Shown: in pieces, positions 20,295-29,289 of the stretch
Layout of the letters: each line of letters opens with the position of its first letter
How positions within the stretch are numbered: position 1 is the first letter of the stretch
Assembly: GCA_947170725.1 (NCBI GenBank)
Contig: CAMVUM010000004.1
Location: 62,001 to 126,000, forward strand
DNA from: an uncultured Prevotella sp.
GTDB taxonomy: Bacteria; Bacteroidota; Bacteroidia; Bacteroidales; Bacteroidaceae
Direction: 5' to 3'
Length of the DNA stretch: 64,000 bases
Program-made: the position numbers and the translations under genes
The notes under the pieces: generated by a model
What the model was told of the DNA's origin: nothing
Database searches by the model: none
Seen by the model: only the letters and a program-made list of their open reading frames with translations

Positions 20295-22058
20295 TTATTC
20301 TTGATGCAAATCAATGCGCAGTTGCAGTTCGTCAAGCTGTTTCTGGTCGAGTGTGCTTGGTGCTTCAAGCATCACGTCGCGTCCGCTGTTGTTCTTTGGG
20401 AAGGCGATACAGTCGCGGATGGAGTCGAGCTTGGCGAAGATGCTCACGAAGCGGTCGAGGCCGAAAGCGAGACCGGCGTGAGGCGGTGCGCCATACTTGA
20501 ATGCGTTGATGAGGAAGCCGAACTGGGCCATGGCCTGTTCCGGTGTGAATCCGAGGATGCGGAACATCTTTTCCTGCAGTTTGCCGTCGTGGATACGGAG
20601 GCTGCCGCCGCCCACCTCAATACCGTTGCATACAAAGTCGTAGGCTTTGGCGCGCACTTGTTCGGGATGCTCGTCGAGCAGTGGGATGTCGTCGGGGTTG
20701 GGCATAGTGAACGGATGGTGGGTGGCCATGAGACGCTGTTCCTCGTCGCTCCACTCAAAGAGCGGGAAGTCGACTATCCACAGACATTCAAACTTGTCCT
20801 TGCTTCTCAGCCCCAGACGGTCGCCCATCTCGAGACGTAGGGTGCAGAGCTGTGTGCGTGTCTTGTTGGCATTGTCGCCGCTGAGGATGAGGACGAGGTC
20901 GCCGTCATTGGCTCCCATCTTCTCCTTGAGCTGCTGCCATACTTCGGGAGTGTAGAATTTGTCGATGCTCGATTTGACAGTGCCGTCCTCGTTGAACTTC
21001 ACGTAGACAAGTCCTTTGGCGCCCACCTGCGGGCGTTTCACGAAGTCTGTGATCTGGTCAAGCTGCTTGCGGGTATAGCCGGCGCAGCCCGGAACGCAGA
21101 TACCGCCGATATATGTGGCGTCGTCGAAGACGGAGAATGTTCCCGTTCCCTTGAGCACGTCCATCAGCTCGACGAATTCCATGCCGAAGCGCAGGTCGGG
21201 CTTGTCGCTACCGAAGCGGCGCATGGCCTCGTGCCAGGTCATCTGCTGGAGCTTTGAGGGCAGTTCGACGCCGAGCACTTCCTTGAACAGATGGCGTGCC
21301 ATTTCCTCAAAGAGATTGATAACGTCGTCCTGGTCAACGAAGCTCATTTCGCAGTCTATCTGTGTGAATTCCGGCTGACGGTCGGCGCGCAGGTCTTCGT
21401 CGCGGAAACACTTCGCTATCTGGAAGTAGCGGTCGAAACCGCTGACCATGAGCAGCTGCTTGAGTGTTTGCGGACTTTGCGGCAGAGCGTAGAACTGGCC
21501 CGGGTTCATTCGTGATGGCACGACGAAGTCGCGTGCGCCTTCAGGAGTAGAGCCGATGAGAATCGGTGTCTCAACCTCTATGAACTGATGGGAGTCGAGG
21601 AAGTTGCGTATGAGGATTGTCATGCGGTGGCGCAGTTCGAGATTGCGGCGCACGGGATTGCGGCGCAGGTCGAGGTAGCGGTATTTCATGCGTATGTCGT
21701 CGCCGCCGTCGGTGTTGTCCTCTATCGTGAACGGCGGTGTCATGCTCTCGCTGAGCACGTTCATGGCGGAGGCGATGATTTCGATGTCGCCCGTGGGGAT
21801 GTTCTTGTTCTTGCTCTCGCGCTCGCTGACGGTTCCCGTCACCTGTATGCAGTATTCGCGTCCCAGCTTGTTGGCCTGGTCGCAGAGGTCGGAATCAATG
21901 GCGTCGTTGAAAACCAGCTGCGTGATGCCGTAGCGGTCACGCAGGTCTACAAACGTCATGCCGCCCATCTTGCGGCTGCGCTGAACCCATCCGGACAGCG
22001 TGACGACGCTGCCTGCGTCAGAGAGGCGAAGCTCTCCACATGTATTTGTTCTATACAT
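20295..22058 (-). CDS. aspS: Aspartyl-tRNA synthetase
   Basis: 587 residues, the normal bacterial length. The OB-fold anticodon domain comes first ([20 protein letters not shown], then [20 protein letters not shown]). Class II motifs follow: [60 protein letters not shown] as motif 2, and [20 protein letters not shown] as motif 3. The bacterial GAD insertion is between motifs 2 and 3. It charges tRNA-Asp in the cytoplasm. Monocistronic, with a promoter at 22096-22127. Confidence 0.98.
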   Translation of the reverse strand: MYRTNTCGELRLSDAGSVVTLSGWVQRSRKMGGMTFVDLRDRYGITQLVFNDAIDSDLCDQANKLGREYCIQVTGTVSERESKNKNIPTGDIEIIASAMNVLSESMTPPFTIEDNTDGGDDIRMKYRYLDLRRNPVRRNLELRHRMTILIRNFLDSHQFIEVETPILIGSTPEGARDFVVPSRMNPGQFYALPQSPQTLKQLLMVSGFDRYFQIAKCFRDEDLRADRQPEFTQIDCEMSFVDQDDVINLFEEMARHLFKEVLGVELPSKLQQMTWHEAMRRFGSDKPDLRFGMEFVELMDVLKGTGTFSVFDDATYIGGICVPGCAGYTRKQLDQITDFVKRPQVGAKGLVYVKFNEDGTVKSSIDKFYTPEVWQQLKEKMGANDGDLVLILSGDNANKTRTQLCTLRLEMGDRLGLRSKDKFECLWIVDFPLFEWSDEEQRLMATHHPFTMPNPDDIPLLDEHPEQVRAKAYDFVCNGIEVGGGSLRIHDGKLQEKMFRILGFTPEQAMAQFGFLINAFKYGAPPHAGLAFGLDRFVSIFAKLDSIRDCIAFPKNNSGRDVMLEAPSTLDQKQLDELQLRIDLHQE

Positions 22059-22095
22059 AATTACAATATATATTATGGAATTCTTTACTGAGATG

Positions 22096-22127
22096 CAAAA
22101 GTATATAAAAATGTGGAAACAGACAAA
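22096..22127 (-). promoter_or_regulatory. Promoter of aspS
   Basis: Leftward TTTG (22127-22124), 20 nt, TACTTTTG (22103-22096); the leader is about 30 nt. Confidence 0.78.
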
Positions 22128-22339
22128 TTTTTCGGTCTCTTCGATTGGTCTCGTCCGATAAATCTGTGATTTTCGCGTTTCTTCAGTAGGCTGATGTCCG
22201 CACCGCCTGTCGATAATACTTACAAAACGTGGTCCGCCGGAAATTTCGTTTTAGCTCGTTTTGATGGCCGGAACGGCCTGTTTCGGGGGCTTTTGTGGAT
22301 ATCTCAAGTGGGAAAAACGTCCGGCAGAACGATATTTTG

Positions 22340-22715
22340 TTCCCATAAGGCCCTTACGGCTTTTCCGGAACTCAGATTCTCGTCGTTTTCAGACCTCCGT
22401 TTTTGTCCTGAAAAGCTCCATAAATCTTGCCGTAAGGGCCTCCCGGGGTTACGGCGGGGCTGCTTTCACGTGACGGCGGCAGCCCCGTTGCAATGCCGTA
22501 AGGGCCTCGTTGCAACCTCGGGAGGCCCTTACGGCAAGAACTTTTCGGCCATTTAACGAAAAGGTGGGGTAGGGGTGTTTTGCAAGTGGCTTGAAATCAA
22601 GTGGTTGTGAAATGTGTAAATATAAGCTCATGGAAAGCCATTGAATTTTATGCGCGCGAGATTGCGATATTTGGGAGCGTGGAGGATTTTTTTCAGAAAG
22701 TGGCTGCTCTCGTTA
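22340..22715 (-). repeat. Palindrome-rich intergenic element, subfamily I, copy B (inverted)
   Basis: About 376 bp. Read leftward it has the same order as copy A: GAGAGCAGCCACTTTCTGAAA (from 22711) and AAATATCGCAATCTCGCGCG (from 22672), a TTGATTTCAAGCCACTTGCA box, then the main palindrome. The main palindrome has 24-nt arms 22427-22450 and 22514-22537 with one mismatch, and an inner CGGGGCTGC/GCAGCCCCG stem. The distal TAAGGGCC / GGCCCTTACGG motif follows at 22340-22360. It lies between divergent aspS and the Stealth gene. Confidence 0.7.
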
Positions 22716-22911
22716 GCGTAAAAACAGGAAAAATAAGGACAGGAGCCGAAAAAAACTACTTCCTGCCATTCCCAAGGATGTGTGCCTGCGGGATGAGGGA
22801 AAAGAGATGTCCGTGTTGAGGCTGCATCCGTTACAGCGCTGGGTATCTTCGCCGATGCGTAACGGTCGTCTTAAAACCATTGTTTGTTTCTTTAATAAAA
22901 GAATTAATGAT

Positions 22912-23059
22912 TATCTTTGCAGAAGATAAATTGCACTCGGCAATATGAAAGTGAACTTTCATTGCTCTCGTTTGCACTATCTCTGTAGAAGATAAGCTGC
23001 ACTCGGCAATATGTGAGCAAGCTCTCATTGCTCTCGTTTGCGCTATCTCTGTAGAATAG
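22912..23059 (+). promoter_or_regulatory. Two tandem 66-bp promoter-dyad-hairpin units (copies 2 and 3)
   Basis: Unit 2 is 22912-22977 and unit 3 is 22978-23043; a truncated third start TATCTCTGTAGAATAG follows (23044-23059). Unit 2 has a perfect -7 box TATCTTTG in the dyad TATCTT-N5-AAGATA and a hairpin 22940-22965 (GAAAGT/ACTTTC inside GCAAT..ATTGC). Unit 3 has TATCTCTG, so its promoter box is damaged, and a hairpin 23006-23031 (GTGAGC/GCTCTC). They lie 240 nt before the Stealth start and give it a leader of about 360 nt. The rest of 22716-23283 shows nothing else convincing. Confidence 0.7.
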
Positions 23060-23283
23060 TGAGTATCAAAAACGTTGAACGTATGGACACCAGACCGCAG
23101 ATAAGACTTTGCCCGTGGGCATATTCTTCCGCGCTTTATACTCAGCGGACTGCCCGTCGTTAAACTTGCCGTGAGTTTCGACCGTGAGCGCCGGACGCTC
23201 GGAAACTGGAAGATAGGGGAGGTGGCATGAACGGACGCGGAATGAATAGATAAGAAGGCCGGTATGTGGAAGACAGAAGAAAT

Positions 23284-24306
23284 ATGAAAGAGAATTATCC
23301 TATAGATGTAGTTGTCCTTTGGGTTGACGGCTCAGATGAGGAATGGCGCAAGGAGAAAGCCCGCTACAAGGGTGAAAGTGCGGCGTGTGACAGTGCGGCG
23401 AGATACCGTGACTGGGACAATCTTCAGTATCTTTTCCGCGGCATAGAACGTTTCTGGCCGTGGGTGAACAAGGTGTTCCTCGTGACCAACGGACAGCGAC
23501 CCAAATGGCTCAACGAGGATTGCGGACGGCTGCGGTTGGTGGAGCATAAGGATTTTATGCCGGCAGAACATTTGCCGACGTTCAACAGTAATGCAATAGA
23601 ACTTAATCTTCACCGTATTTCCGATCTGAGCGAGCATTTCGTCTATATGAACGACGATTTCTTTCCTATACGCCCTCTGCCCCGCACGGATTTCTTCCGC
23701 GACGGACTGCCTTGTGACTTCGCGCAGCTGGAACTGTTGTATAGCATAAAGAGCAAGACGGGATTTAACATAGAGATTATGGAATTCTGCAACCTTGGAC
23801 TTCTGAACAACCATTTCCGGAAGAAGAACATCTGTTGCTGGAAGAACCGTAGGAAGTGGTATGGTTCATATCTCGGGCTTGGCGGTATATTGAGGAATCT
23901 GGCCAAGTGGAACCAATATTTTTTCACCGGATTTGAGAACAGACACAGTGCCCAGTCTTTCCTGAAAAGTACGTTTGAGGAGGTTTGGGCGGCTGAACCG
24001 GATTATCTGTTTAAGACCAGTGGCAGCAGGATCAGGCATGACACGAATGTGACTCAGTATCTGATGCGCTACTGGCAGCTGGCGAAGAATGAGTTTGCTC
24101 CAAATCTCTTCACCAACCGTAAGTACTTTGAGATAAGCGACGGGCTGATTGACGATATTGTGGATTGTTTATGCGGACAGAAAGCCGACATCGTGTGTCT
24201 GAACGACACTGAGGAAGCCGTGATGACGGATGTCCCTCTTCTGCGGGAGAAGATAAACGGCGCGTTTGAGCGAATATTGCCGGAGAAGAGCGCGTTTGAG
24301 ATTTAA
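23284..24306 (+). CDS. Stealth-family sugar-phosphate transferase
   Basis: 340 residues from the ATG at 23284; an upstream in-frame ATG at 23266 adds only six residues. The Stealth signatures are clear: CR1 as IDVVVLWVDGSDEEWRKEK; CR2 as RYRDWDNLQYLFRGIERFWP, VNKVFLVTNGQRPKWLNE, FNSNAIELNLHRI and FVYMNDDFFPIRPL; and a later region with ESFRHDTN-like RIRHDTNVTQYLMRYW. Family members (CpsY, GNPTAB-like, capsule XcbA/SacB) move a hexose-1-phosphate from a nucleotide sugar onto a glycan, making phosphodiester-linked polymers. It faces the exopolysaccharide operon and ends at a shared 35-bp inverted repeat. The nucleotide sugar is unknown. Confidence 0.9.
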   Translation: MKENYPIDVVVLWVDGSDEEWRKEKARYKGESAACDSAARYRDWDNLQYLFRGIERFWPWVNKVFLVTNGQRPKWLNEDCGRLRLVEHKDFMPAEHLPTFNSNAIELNLHRISDLSEHFVYMNDDFFPIRPLPRTDFFRDGLPCDFAQLELLYSIKSKTGFNIEIMEFCNLGLLNNHFRKKNICCWKNRRKWYGSYLGLGGILRNLAKWNQYFFTGFENRHSAQSFLKSTFEEVWAAEPDYLFKTSGSRIRHDTNVTQYLMRYWQLAKNEFAPNLFTNRKYFEISDGLIDDIVDCLCGQKADIVCLNDTEEAVMTDVPLLREKINGAFERILPEKSAFEI

Positions 24307-24330
24307 GTCAGAGGTCAGATTTCTTATGTC

Positions 24331-24423
24331 AGAGTGCAGAGTGATGAGTGCAGAGGTATGATTACCTTTGAGTACTCCGCCCTTAAAAGTAATCATACCT
24401 CTGCACTCATCACTCTGCACTCT
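24331..24423. terminator. Perfect 35-bp inverted repeat between convergent genes
   Basis: Arms 24331-24365 (AGAGTGCAGAGTGATGAGTG...) and 24389-24423 are exact reverse complements with a 23-nt loop. It ends both the Stealth gene and the exopolysaccharide operon. The arm itself contains AGTG-ATGAGTGCAG repeats, and more copies of CACTCATCACTCTG follow to 24460. Confidence 0.8.
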
Positions 24424-24473
24424 AACCTTTGCCCTCTTCACTCTTCACTCATCACTCTGAACTAATAAAAGAG

Positions 24474-25310
24474 TTACCATTCCGCTATTTCACGTCCATT
24501 ATTGAAATGGTAGAAATCGGCAATCACGGAGAAACTGTCGTCCGTGAACTGCTGTTCGGCAGTTTCAAGGAAACATAGAGGCACCTCGCCGATGAACGAG
24601 GCCCAGCGGCTGAATGTGCTGAAGGGGCCGATGATGCGGTCGCATACGGACAGCGTGTAGAGGTCGAGTACAGCTGGTGACGGTTCGTTGGAGAACCGGC
24701 AGCAGTCACATCCGGTGAAGATATCTGTGTCGAAGTCCTCGTTGGAACTGATGAAGAACGTCACGCGGCGGTCGGAATAGCACTCTTTCACGCGAAGCAT
24801 GAAAGAGTGATACTGTTCGAGTGAATAGAAGAAACGGCCGTCGTTCCATTTGGCGTAGTCGCCGCGGCGTATGTGGACACCGACTACAATGTCGGCAGAG
24901 GTTTTGAGTTTCTTTATGAGGGCATCGGCCTTGTCCGTGATTTCCTGCTTCGGTCTGTAAATATGCTTCAGCATCGGTTTCGCCTGGGCTATATATCGGA
25001 TGTCGGTGCGGGTGTGCCAGCCCTTGCGGCAGCCGAAGAACCGGAATATGCGGTCCATGCGTTCGTTGTGGGTCGCCTTCCATGTGAGGCCTTTGTAGTT
25101 GTTCCATCCGTTTCCGCGCTCCAGATACCATTTGTGGAAGAGCGGGAAATAGATGAACGGGCAGTGGAGCAGGTTCGGGAAGTCTTCTATCGTCCAGTCG
25201 TAGAAGATGATGACGAGCCGCTTGCGCCTGACGGCACATTCGGATATGGCGGCCAGATAGCTCCACAGTCTGTTGCAGGTCTGTCCGGGTGCATCACATA
25301 TTATTCTCAT
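24474..25310 (-). CDS. GT11-like fucosyltransferase
   Basis: 278 residues. The family motif VVGVHIRRGDYAKW (alpha-1,2-fucosyltransferase motif HxRRxDY) is intact, preceded by a GT-B-like start MRIICDAPGQTCNRLWSYLA and followed by VTFFISSNEDFDTDIF and a later PFSTFSRWASFIGEVPL that stands where the family has its S-FS-WAA motif. It would transfer fucose from GDP-fucose to the repeat unit; gmd and fcl at 43.6-46 kb can provide the donor. Last gene of the operon; its start overlaps the flippase stop by ATGA. Confidence 0.82.
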   Translation of the reverse strand: MRIICDAPGQTCNRLWSYLAAISECAVRRKRLVIIFYDWTIEDFPNLLHCPFIYFPLFHKWYLERGNGWNNYKGLTWKATHNERMDRIFRFFGCRKGWHTRTDIRYIAQAKPMLKHIYRPKQEITDKADALIKKLKTSADIVVGVHIRRGDYAKWNDGRFFYSLEQYHSFMLRVKECYSDRRVTFFISSNEDFDTDIFTGCDCCRFSNEPSPAVLDLYTLSVCDRIIGPFSTFSRWASFIGEVPLCFLETAEQQFTDDSFSVIADFYHFNNGREIAEW

Positions 25311-26866
25311 TTTTTTATTGGCATTATACTGTTGAGGCAGTTATATATCTTTGGTTTGCGTGCAACGAAATATTTCATGCCGCGCGTCATGAAGAACATG
25401 GTCAGGAAATAGAGCGTCAGCAGTGGCGCAAAGGTCATGGCTCCATAGCCGAACAGCAGCGGAAAACTGCCGGCATGGGGCTCGACGACGTAGTGGCGGA
25501 GGGCAACCGCGGCACCGAGGAAGACGGCAACGATGGTGTAGTAGGGGAGCATGCCGTGCCAATAGTCCTTCACGCGGTGATGGAGGCCGCGGGTGAAGAG
25601 GAAGTAGGGCTTCCAGAACATGGCGATGAAGAAGACGCTGACAATCTTTCCGAGGAGGATTCCGGCAATGCCGAAGAACGGGGCGAGGGCGAGTGTCACG
25701 CTGATGTTGAGCACCAGTTCCGTCCAGGCGGCCCATACGTCGGAGAAGAGACCGCACGCACTGATGTACATCTCCACCACTCCGCGTGACAGATTGATGA
25801 AGATGCTGAACAGGAGCAGGAAGACTATGGTGTCGCTGAGGCGATATTCTGGGCCGAGCCAGCAGACGATGAAAGGTTGGATGAACATCACCAAAGGGAA
25901 GATGACCATTCCGACAATAAGAAATCGTATGGCTGTCAGCTCCCAGAAGACCTTCATTGTGTTGTTGTCGTTGCCTTCGGCGATGAGATTGCCGATGCCG
26001 GCGTTCATTCCGTCGGAAAGGATATTGACCAGATAGTTGATCTTGTTGACGATGATCATGTAGTTGTCGTAGAACGCCACCATTCTCAGCGAAACAAATG
26101 CGAAGATGAGTATTTGGTCGCTGCGGTGGAGAATGAAGTTCTTTATCTTCTGAATGAATATCTGGCGTGTCTTCTGAAGAATCTCGGGATATTCCTTGAG
26201 CAGTCTTTTTCCTTTCCTGATGTCAATCCTGAGCCATGGATAGACCTTGTCAATGCGGTGGTTGAAGACGATGCAGCCTATGACGGTGAAGACAAGTCCG
26301 GTGATGACCCAAAGGTAGACGTTGCGGTAGTACCACGCCAAGAGTATCTGAACAAGGTTCTGGATGATGGCGATGGTCTGGAAATAGGAGTTGACGACGT
26401 ATTGTTTCTGATTGGCGGAGACCAGCAGCTGGCGGTAGTTTATGATATATCCGGTCATGGATGAGGCGAGAAAAGAGAAGAAAGCGAAGTAGACAAGAAA
26501 CATGTCTACCGGCTGGCCGCTGAACATGAGCGGGAAGAATAGGCTGACGATGATGCCTCCGGCACCGATGATGAGGCCGATGGTGCGGTAGAGATAGGCG
26601 AGCACGGACATGACGTCGTTGATTTTGTCGCGGTCGTCAGTCTGCAGAGGCTTATAGAGGAAGTAGGTGATGCTCGTTCCGATGCCCAGCTCGGCCACGT
26701 TGAGGAAGCTGAGGATGTTGCCCAGTGCGCCGGTGAGACCGATGAACTCGGCTCCGAGACTATCGAGGAAAATCTTTCGTGAGAAGAATGCGAGAAAGAG
26801 GGAAAGGACGTAGAAGAACATCCCTACCTTGATATTCATTATGCTTCTGTGTACACGTTCGCTCAC
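25307..26866 (-). CDS. Oligosaccharide flippase (Wzx-like, MOP/PST family)
   Basis: 519 residues with about 12-14 predicted membrane helices, e.g. NIKVGMFFYVLSLFLAFFSR, LIIGAGGIIVSLFFPLMFSG, FLIVGMVIFPLVMFIQPFIV and IVAVFLGAAVALRHYVV. GAEFIGLTGALGNILSFLNV and AELGIGTSITYFLYKPL are typical of polysaccharide flippases. It would move the undecaprenyl-PP-linked repeat unit to the periplasmic face for Wzy. It lies 41 nt after the GT4 gene, in the same operon. Confidence 0.92.
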   Translation of the reverse strand: MSERVHRSIMNIKVGMFFYVLSLFLAFFSRKIFLDSLGAEFIGLTGALGNILSFLNVAELGIGTSITYFLYKPLQTDDRDKINDVMSVLAYLYRTIGLIIGAGGIIVSLFFPLMFSGQPVDMFLVYFAFFSFLASSMTGYIINYRQLLVSANQKQYVVNSYFQTIAIIQNLVQILLAWYYRNVYLWVITGLVFTVIGCIVFNHRIDKVYPWLRIDIRKGKRLLKEYPEILQKTRQIFIQKIKNFILHRSDQILIFAFVSLRMVAFYDNYMIIVNKINYLVNILSDGMNAGIGNLIAEGNDNNTMKVFWELTAIRFLIVGMVIFPLVMFIQPFIVCWLGPEYRLSDTIVFLLLFSIFINLSRGVVEMYISACGLFSDVWAAWTELVLNISVTLALAPFFGIAGILLGKIVSVFFIAMFWKPYFLFTRGLHHRVKDYWHGMLPYYTIVAVFLGAAVALRHYVVEPHAGSFPLLFGYGAMTFAPLLTLYFLTMFFMTRGMKYFVARKPKIYNCLNSIMPIKK

Positions 26867-26907
26867 TTCTTTACTATGTTTTTTTGTTCTTTGGTTCGTT
26901 TCTTCCG

Positions 26908-28101
26908 TTACCGTATTGAACGGGCTATTGCGTTGAAGAAGTCTTCGGCAAATCTCTCCTTGGCGAACAGAGCCGAGCGTTCGAGTGACGCCTCTCCCAT
27001 TCTTTTTCTTAAATCCGCGTTTACGTATAGCCGGTAAATGGCGTCGGCCAGTCCCGCAACGAAACCGTCGCCGGTCGGCGTGATGATGGCATTGCCGCTA
27101 CCGACTTCTTCCGGAATTCCTCCGCGGTCTGTCGTAATGATGGGCAGCCCGACGGCCTGGGCTTCGAGCACCGTTGTCGGGAAAGGGTCGTCCCACACGG
27201 ACGGTATGACGGCGGCATCGGCGGCGTGGAGATAGTCCGGAACCTGATTGTATGGAATGAAGCCAGTGAAGATGATGCGGTCCTCAATGCTTCCGGCTTT
27301 CTTCTTCAACTGTGTGATGAAGTTGTCGTCCTCGTTGGCCACGTTGCCGAAGAAGCTGCTTCCGATGATGATAAGCTTTATCCGGCTGTGCTCACGAAGT
27401 CTTGTCATGGCGTCAATGAGCCGGTCGATTCCTTTGTCGTGGTTTATCCTTCCGCTGAAAATCAGTACGAAATCGTCGTCGGAGAGGTCGAGAACGCTTC
27501 TCTTTGTTTTTCCGTTGGGGACGGGAGAGAAGGTTTTGAGGTCTATTCCGTTGTAGACCGTCACGGGATTGGCGGCTGTGGTGTCTATGGTCAGAACTCT
27601 TTTGGCTATATAGTTGGAAACGCAGATGACACCGGACAGCATATTCCGTATGTCTTCACACTGCCTGGTCGTGTTGTTGAGAAGGTCGTTGTGAAGATGC
27701 AATATCAGTTTCGCGTTGCTGTTGGCCCGCACTTTCATGGCATATCCGGGCCGGTTCTCCATTATGATGATGTCATAGTGGCACCGGCGGATGTCCTTTA
27801 TGGCACGGTCGAGATAGTATTCGATGTGGTAGTTATAGTATTCATCGCGGCTGACGGCATGGAGCAGGCGCCTCCTGACCTTTGCCGCGAGGGTTTTGGT
27901 CTGGATGAATCTATAGTGATTGACATCCGAACGGAGTTCCGGGCGGGAGACCACATGCTCGTTGTACACGCTGTAGACGGTGATGTCGTGGAGCATGTGA
28001 CGGTCGTTGTATTCCAGGTAGAAGTCGATGAGGTTCTCTACGGCTCCTCCCTGTACTGCCGGCACGGGCAATATTCCTGATGTGAGTATTGCTATCTTCA
28101 T
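26908..28101 (-). CDS. GT4 glycosyltransferase
   Basis: 397 residues. N-terminus MKIAILTSGILPVPAVQGGA and ENLIDFYLEYN; donor domain FVLIFSGRINHDKGIDRLID and IPSVWDDPFPTTVLEAQAVG, where the first E of E-x7-E is replaced by D as in some family members. FTGFIPYNQVPDYLHAADAA is standard. It adds a sugar to the repeat unit at the cytoplasmic face. Overlaps the preceding GT2 by ATGA. Confidence 0.9.
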   Translation of the reverse strand: MKIAILTSGILPVPAVQGGAVENLIDFYLEYNDRHMLHDITVYSVYNEHVVSRPELRSDVNHYRFIQTKTLAAKVRRRLLHAVSRDEYYNYHIEYYLDRAIKDIRRCHYDIIIMENRPGYAMKVRANSNAKLILHLHNDLLNNTTRQCEDIRNMLSGVICVSNYIAKRVLTIDTTAANPVTVYNGIDLKTFSPVPNGKTKRSVLDLSDDDFVLIFSGRINHDKGIDRLIDAMTRLREHSRIKLIIIGSSFFGNVANEDDNFITQLKKKAGSIEDRIIFTGFIPYNQVPDYLHAADAAVIPSVWDDPFPTTVLEAQAVGLPIITTDRGGIPEEVGSGNAIITPTGDGFVAGLADAIYRLYVNADLRKRMGEASLERSALFAKERFAEDFFNAIARSIR

Positions 28102-29282
28102 CTGTCGTGGCTGGTATGAATGAACTCCTGATTGTTGCGGTCAATCTTTCTGATGTTGGTCATCATGCGCAGTGTCAGGGCGGGAAATGCTGCCAGTTTG
28201 CTGAAAATGGTGCGTGTGCGCATCCGCTTTGGGATGGCGATAAGCAGAGAGAGGCATAACGCGAAGAAGAGAATCCACCATTTGGCGCTCCATGCCGGTG
28301 CAATGACGAGCATGAGAACGGCTAATACGAATGTTGCGGCAACGAGAATGGAGCGCGGAACGAGCATCTGCTGGACGGTCTTGTCGATGAAGTTGACGTT
28401 GCGGCGGATGATGGCTGCCGGCAGATGCGGCAGCATTGAGCAGAGACTGTTCAGTTGAGCTGACATCCAGCGTTGCCGTTGCCTTTGGAAATTGTCTTTG
28501 TTGCTCACCTTCTCGTCGCGTACATATATGTTTTCTTCGTATTTTATGTATATGCCTTGCCATATCAGCAGCGCCTCCAGTTCCCGGTCTTCGCCGGCTG
28601 TGAGCAGGTTGTGGACATTAGAACGGAACCATTGATAGTCGAAACACATGCCCGAACCGATGAGTGCCGATGAGAGGCCTATGCGGTTATGGGCCTTGCG
28701 GAAAAGCGTGTTGTTGATTTCTTCGCTTATTCCGTCAAGCATTGCGACGTCGTTGTCGGAGTTCTTGGCGCAGCGGTGACACTGTATGGCCTTATATCCC
28801 TGGCTGCATGACGCGTTTAGTCGCGTCAGGAAGTCGGTACCGACAATGTTGTCTGCATCGAGAATGACGACGAGGTCATAGTCTTTGATGGTGTTATTGA
28901 TGGCGAACTGGAGCGCCTTGGCCTTCGAACTCTTGTCGAAAGCTGGTCTCATCAGTTTGACAGGGAGTTTTCCGAGCATTGCGTTTGTTTCAGGTTTCAT
29001 GTGGTCGGAAACGACAACAATGTCGAAAAGTTCAGAAGGATAGTCCTGTTTGAGGCATGTCAATACGGACTGATATATGACAGAGTCCTCTCCGTATGCC
29101 GGGAAAATGATGAGGAAGCTGTGTTGGAAGGCCTTGATTTCATTAGAGTCAGTGCCGGCCTTATGTTTGGAGTTTTCCTTTCCTGTCATGCTGACGACAG
29201 CAAAGAAAAGAACGTATGCCACGGAGCCTGCCATGATGAGCCATAGCAGAATGTCTATGATATGTATGGAGGTCCAAAGCAT
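28098..29282 (-). CDS. Membrane GT2 glycosyltransferase, processive type
   Basis: 394 residues: a first membrane helix (about 5-32), a cytoplasmic GT-A domain, and two to three helices at about 310-360 (ILVAATFVLAVLMLVIAPAW, WWILFFALCLSLLIAI). The full catalytic set of processive enzymes is present: FPAYGED, DAD in VVILDADN (142-144), the acceptor ED in AGEDRELEALL, and Q-x-x-RW in RQRQRWMSAQ. The family includes hyaluronan- and cellulose-synthase-like enzymes, so it may extend a chain rather than add one sugar. It is closely paralogous to the next gene upstream. Confidence 0.88.
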   Translation of the reverse strand: MLWTSIHIIDILLWLIMAGSVAYVLFFAVVSMTGKENSKHKAGTDSNEIKAFQHSFLIIFPAYGEDSVIYQSVLTCLKQDYPSELFDIVVVSDHMKPETNAMLGKLPVKLMRPAFDKSSKAKALQFAINNTIKDYDLVVILDADNIVGTDFLTRLNASCSQGYKAIQCHRCAKNSDNDVAMLDGISEEINNTLFRKAHNRIGLSSALIGSGMCFDYQWFRSNVHNLLTAGEDRELEALLIWQGIYIKYEENIYVRDEKVSNKDNFQRQRQRWMSAQLNSLCSMLPHLPAAIIRRNVNFIDKTVQQMLVPRSILVAATFVLAVLMLVIAPAWSAKWWILFFALCLSLLIAIPKRMRTRTIFSKLAAFPALTLRMMTNIRKIDRNNQEFIHTSHDR

Positions 29283-29289
29283 CGGCTTA

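Noticed and set aside
22194..22631. Several short frames with RKGL.ALQRG-like words (also in the other four copies)
   Set aside because: They are translations of the CCGTAAGGGCC palindromes; the words appear on both strands and in several frames.
23083..23163. 26-codon frame between the tandem promoter units and the Stealth gene, possible leader peptide
   Set aside because: No run of regulatory codons and no attenuator stem next to it; chance is as likely.
24331..24423. Invertible promoter switch, suggested by the long inverted repeat
   Set aside because: Only 23 bp lies between the arms and it holds no promoter; the site is between convergent gene ends.
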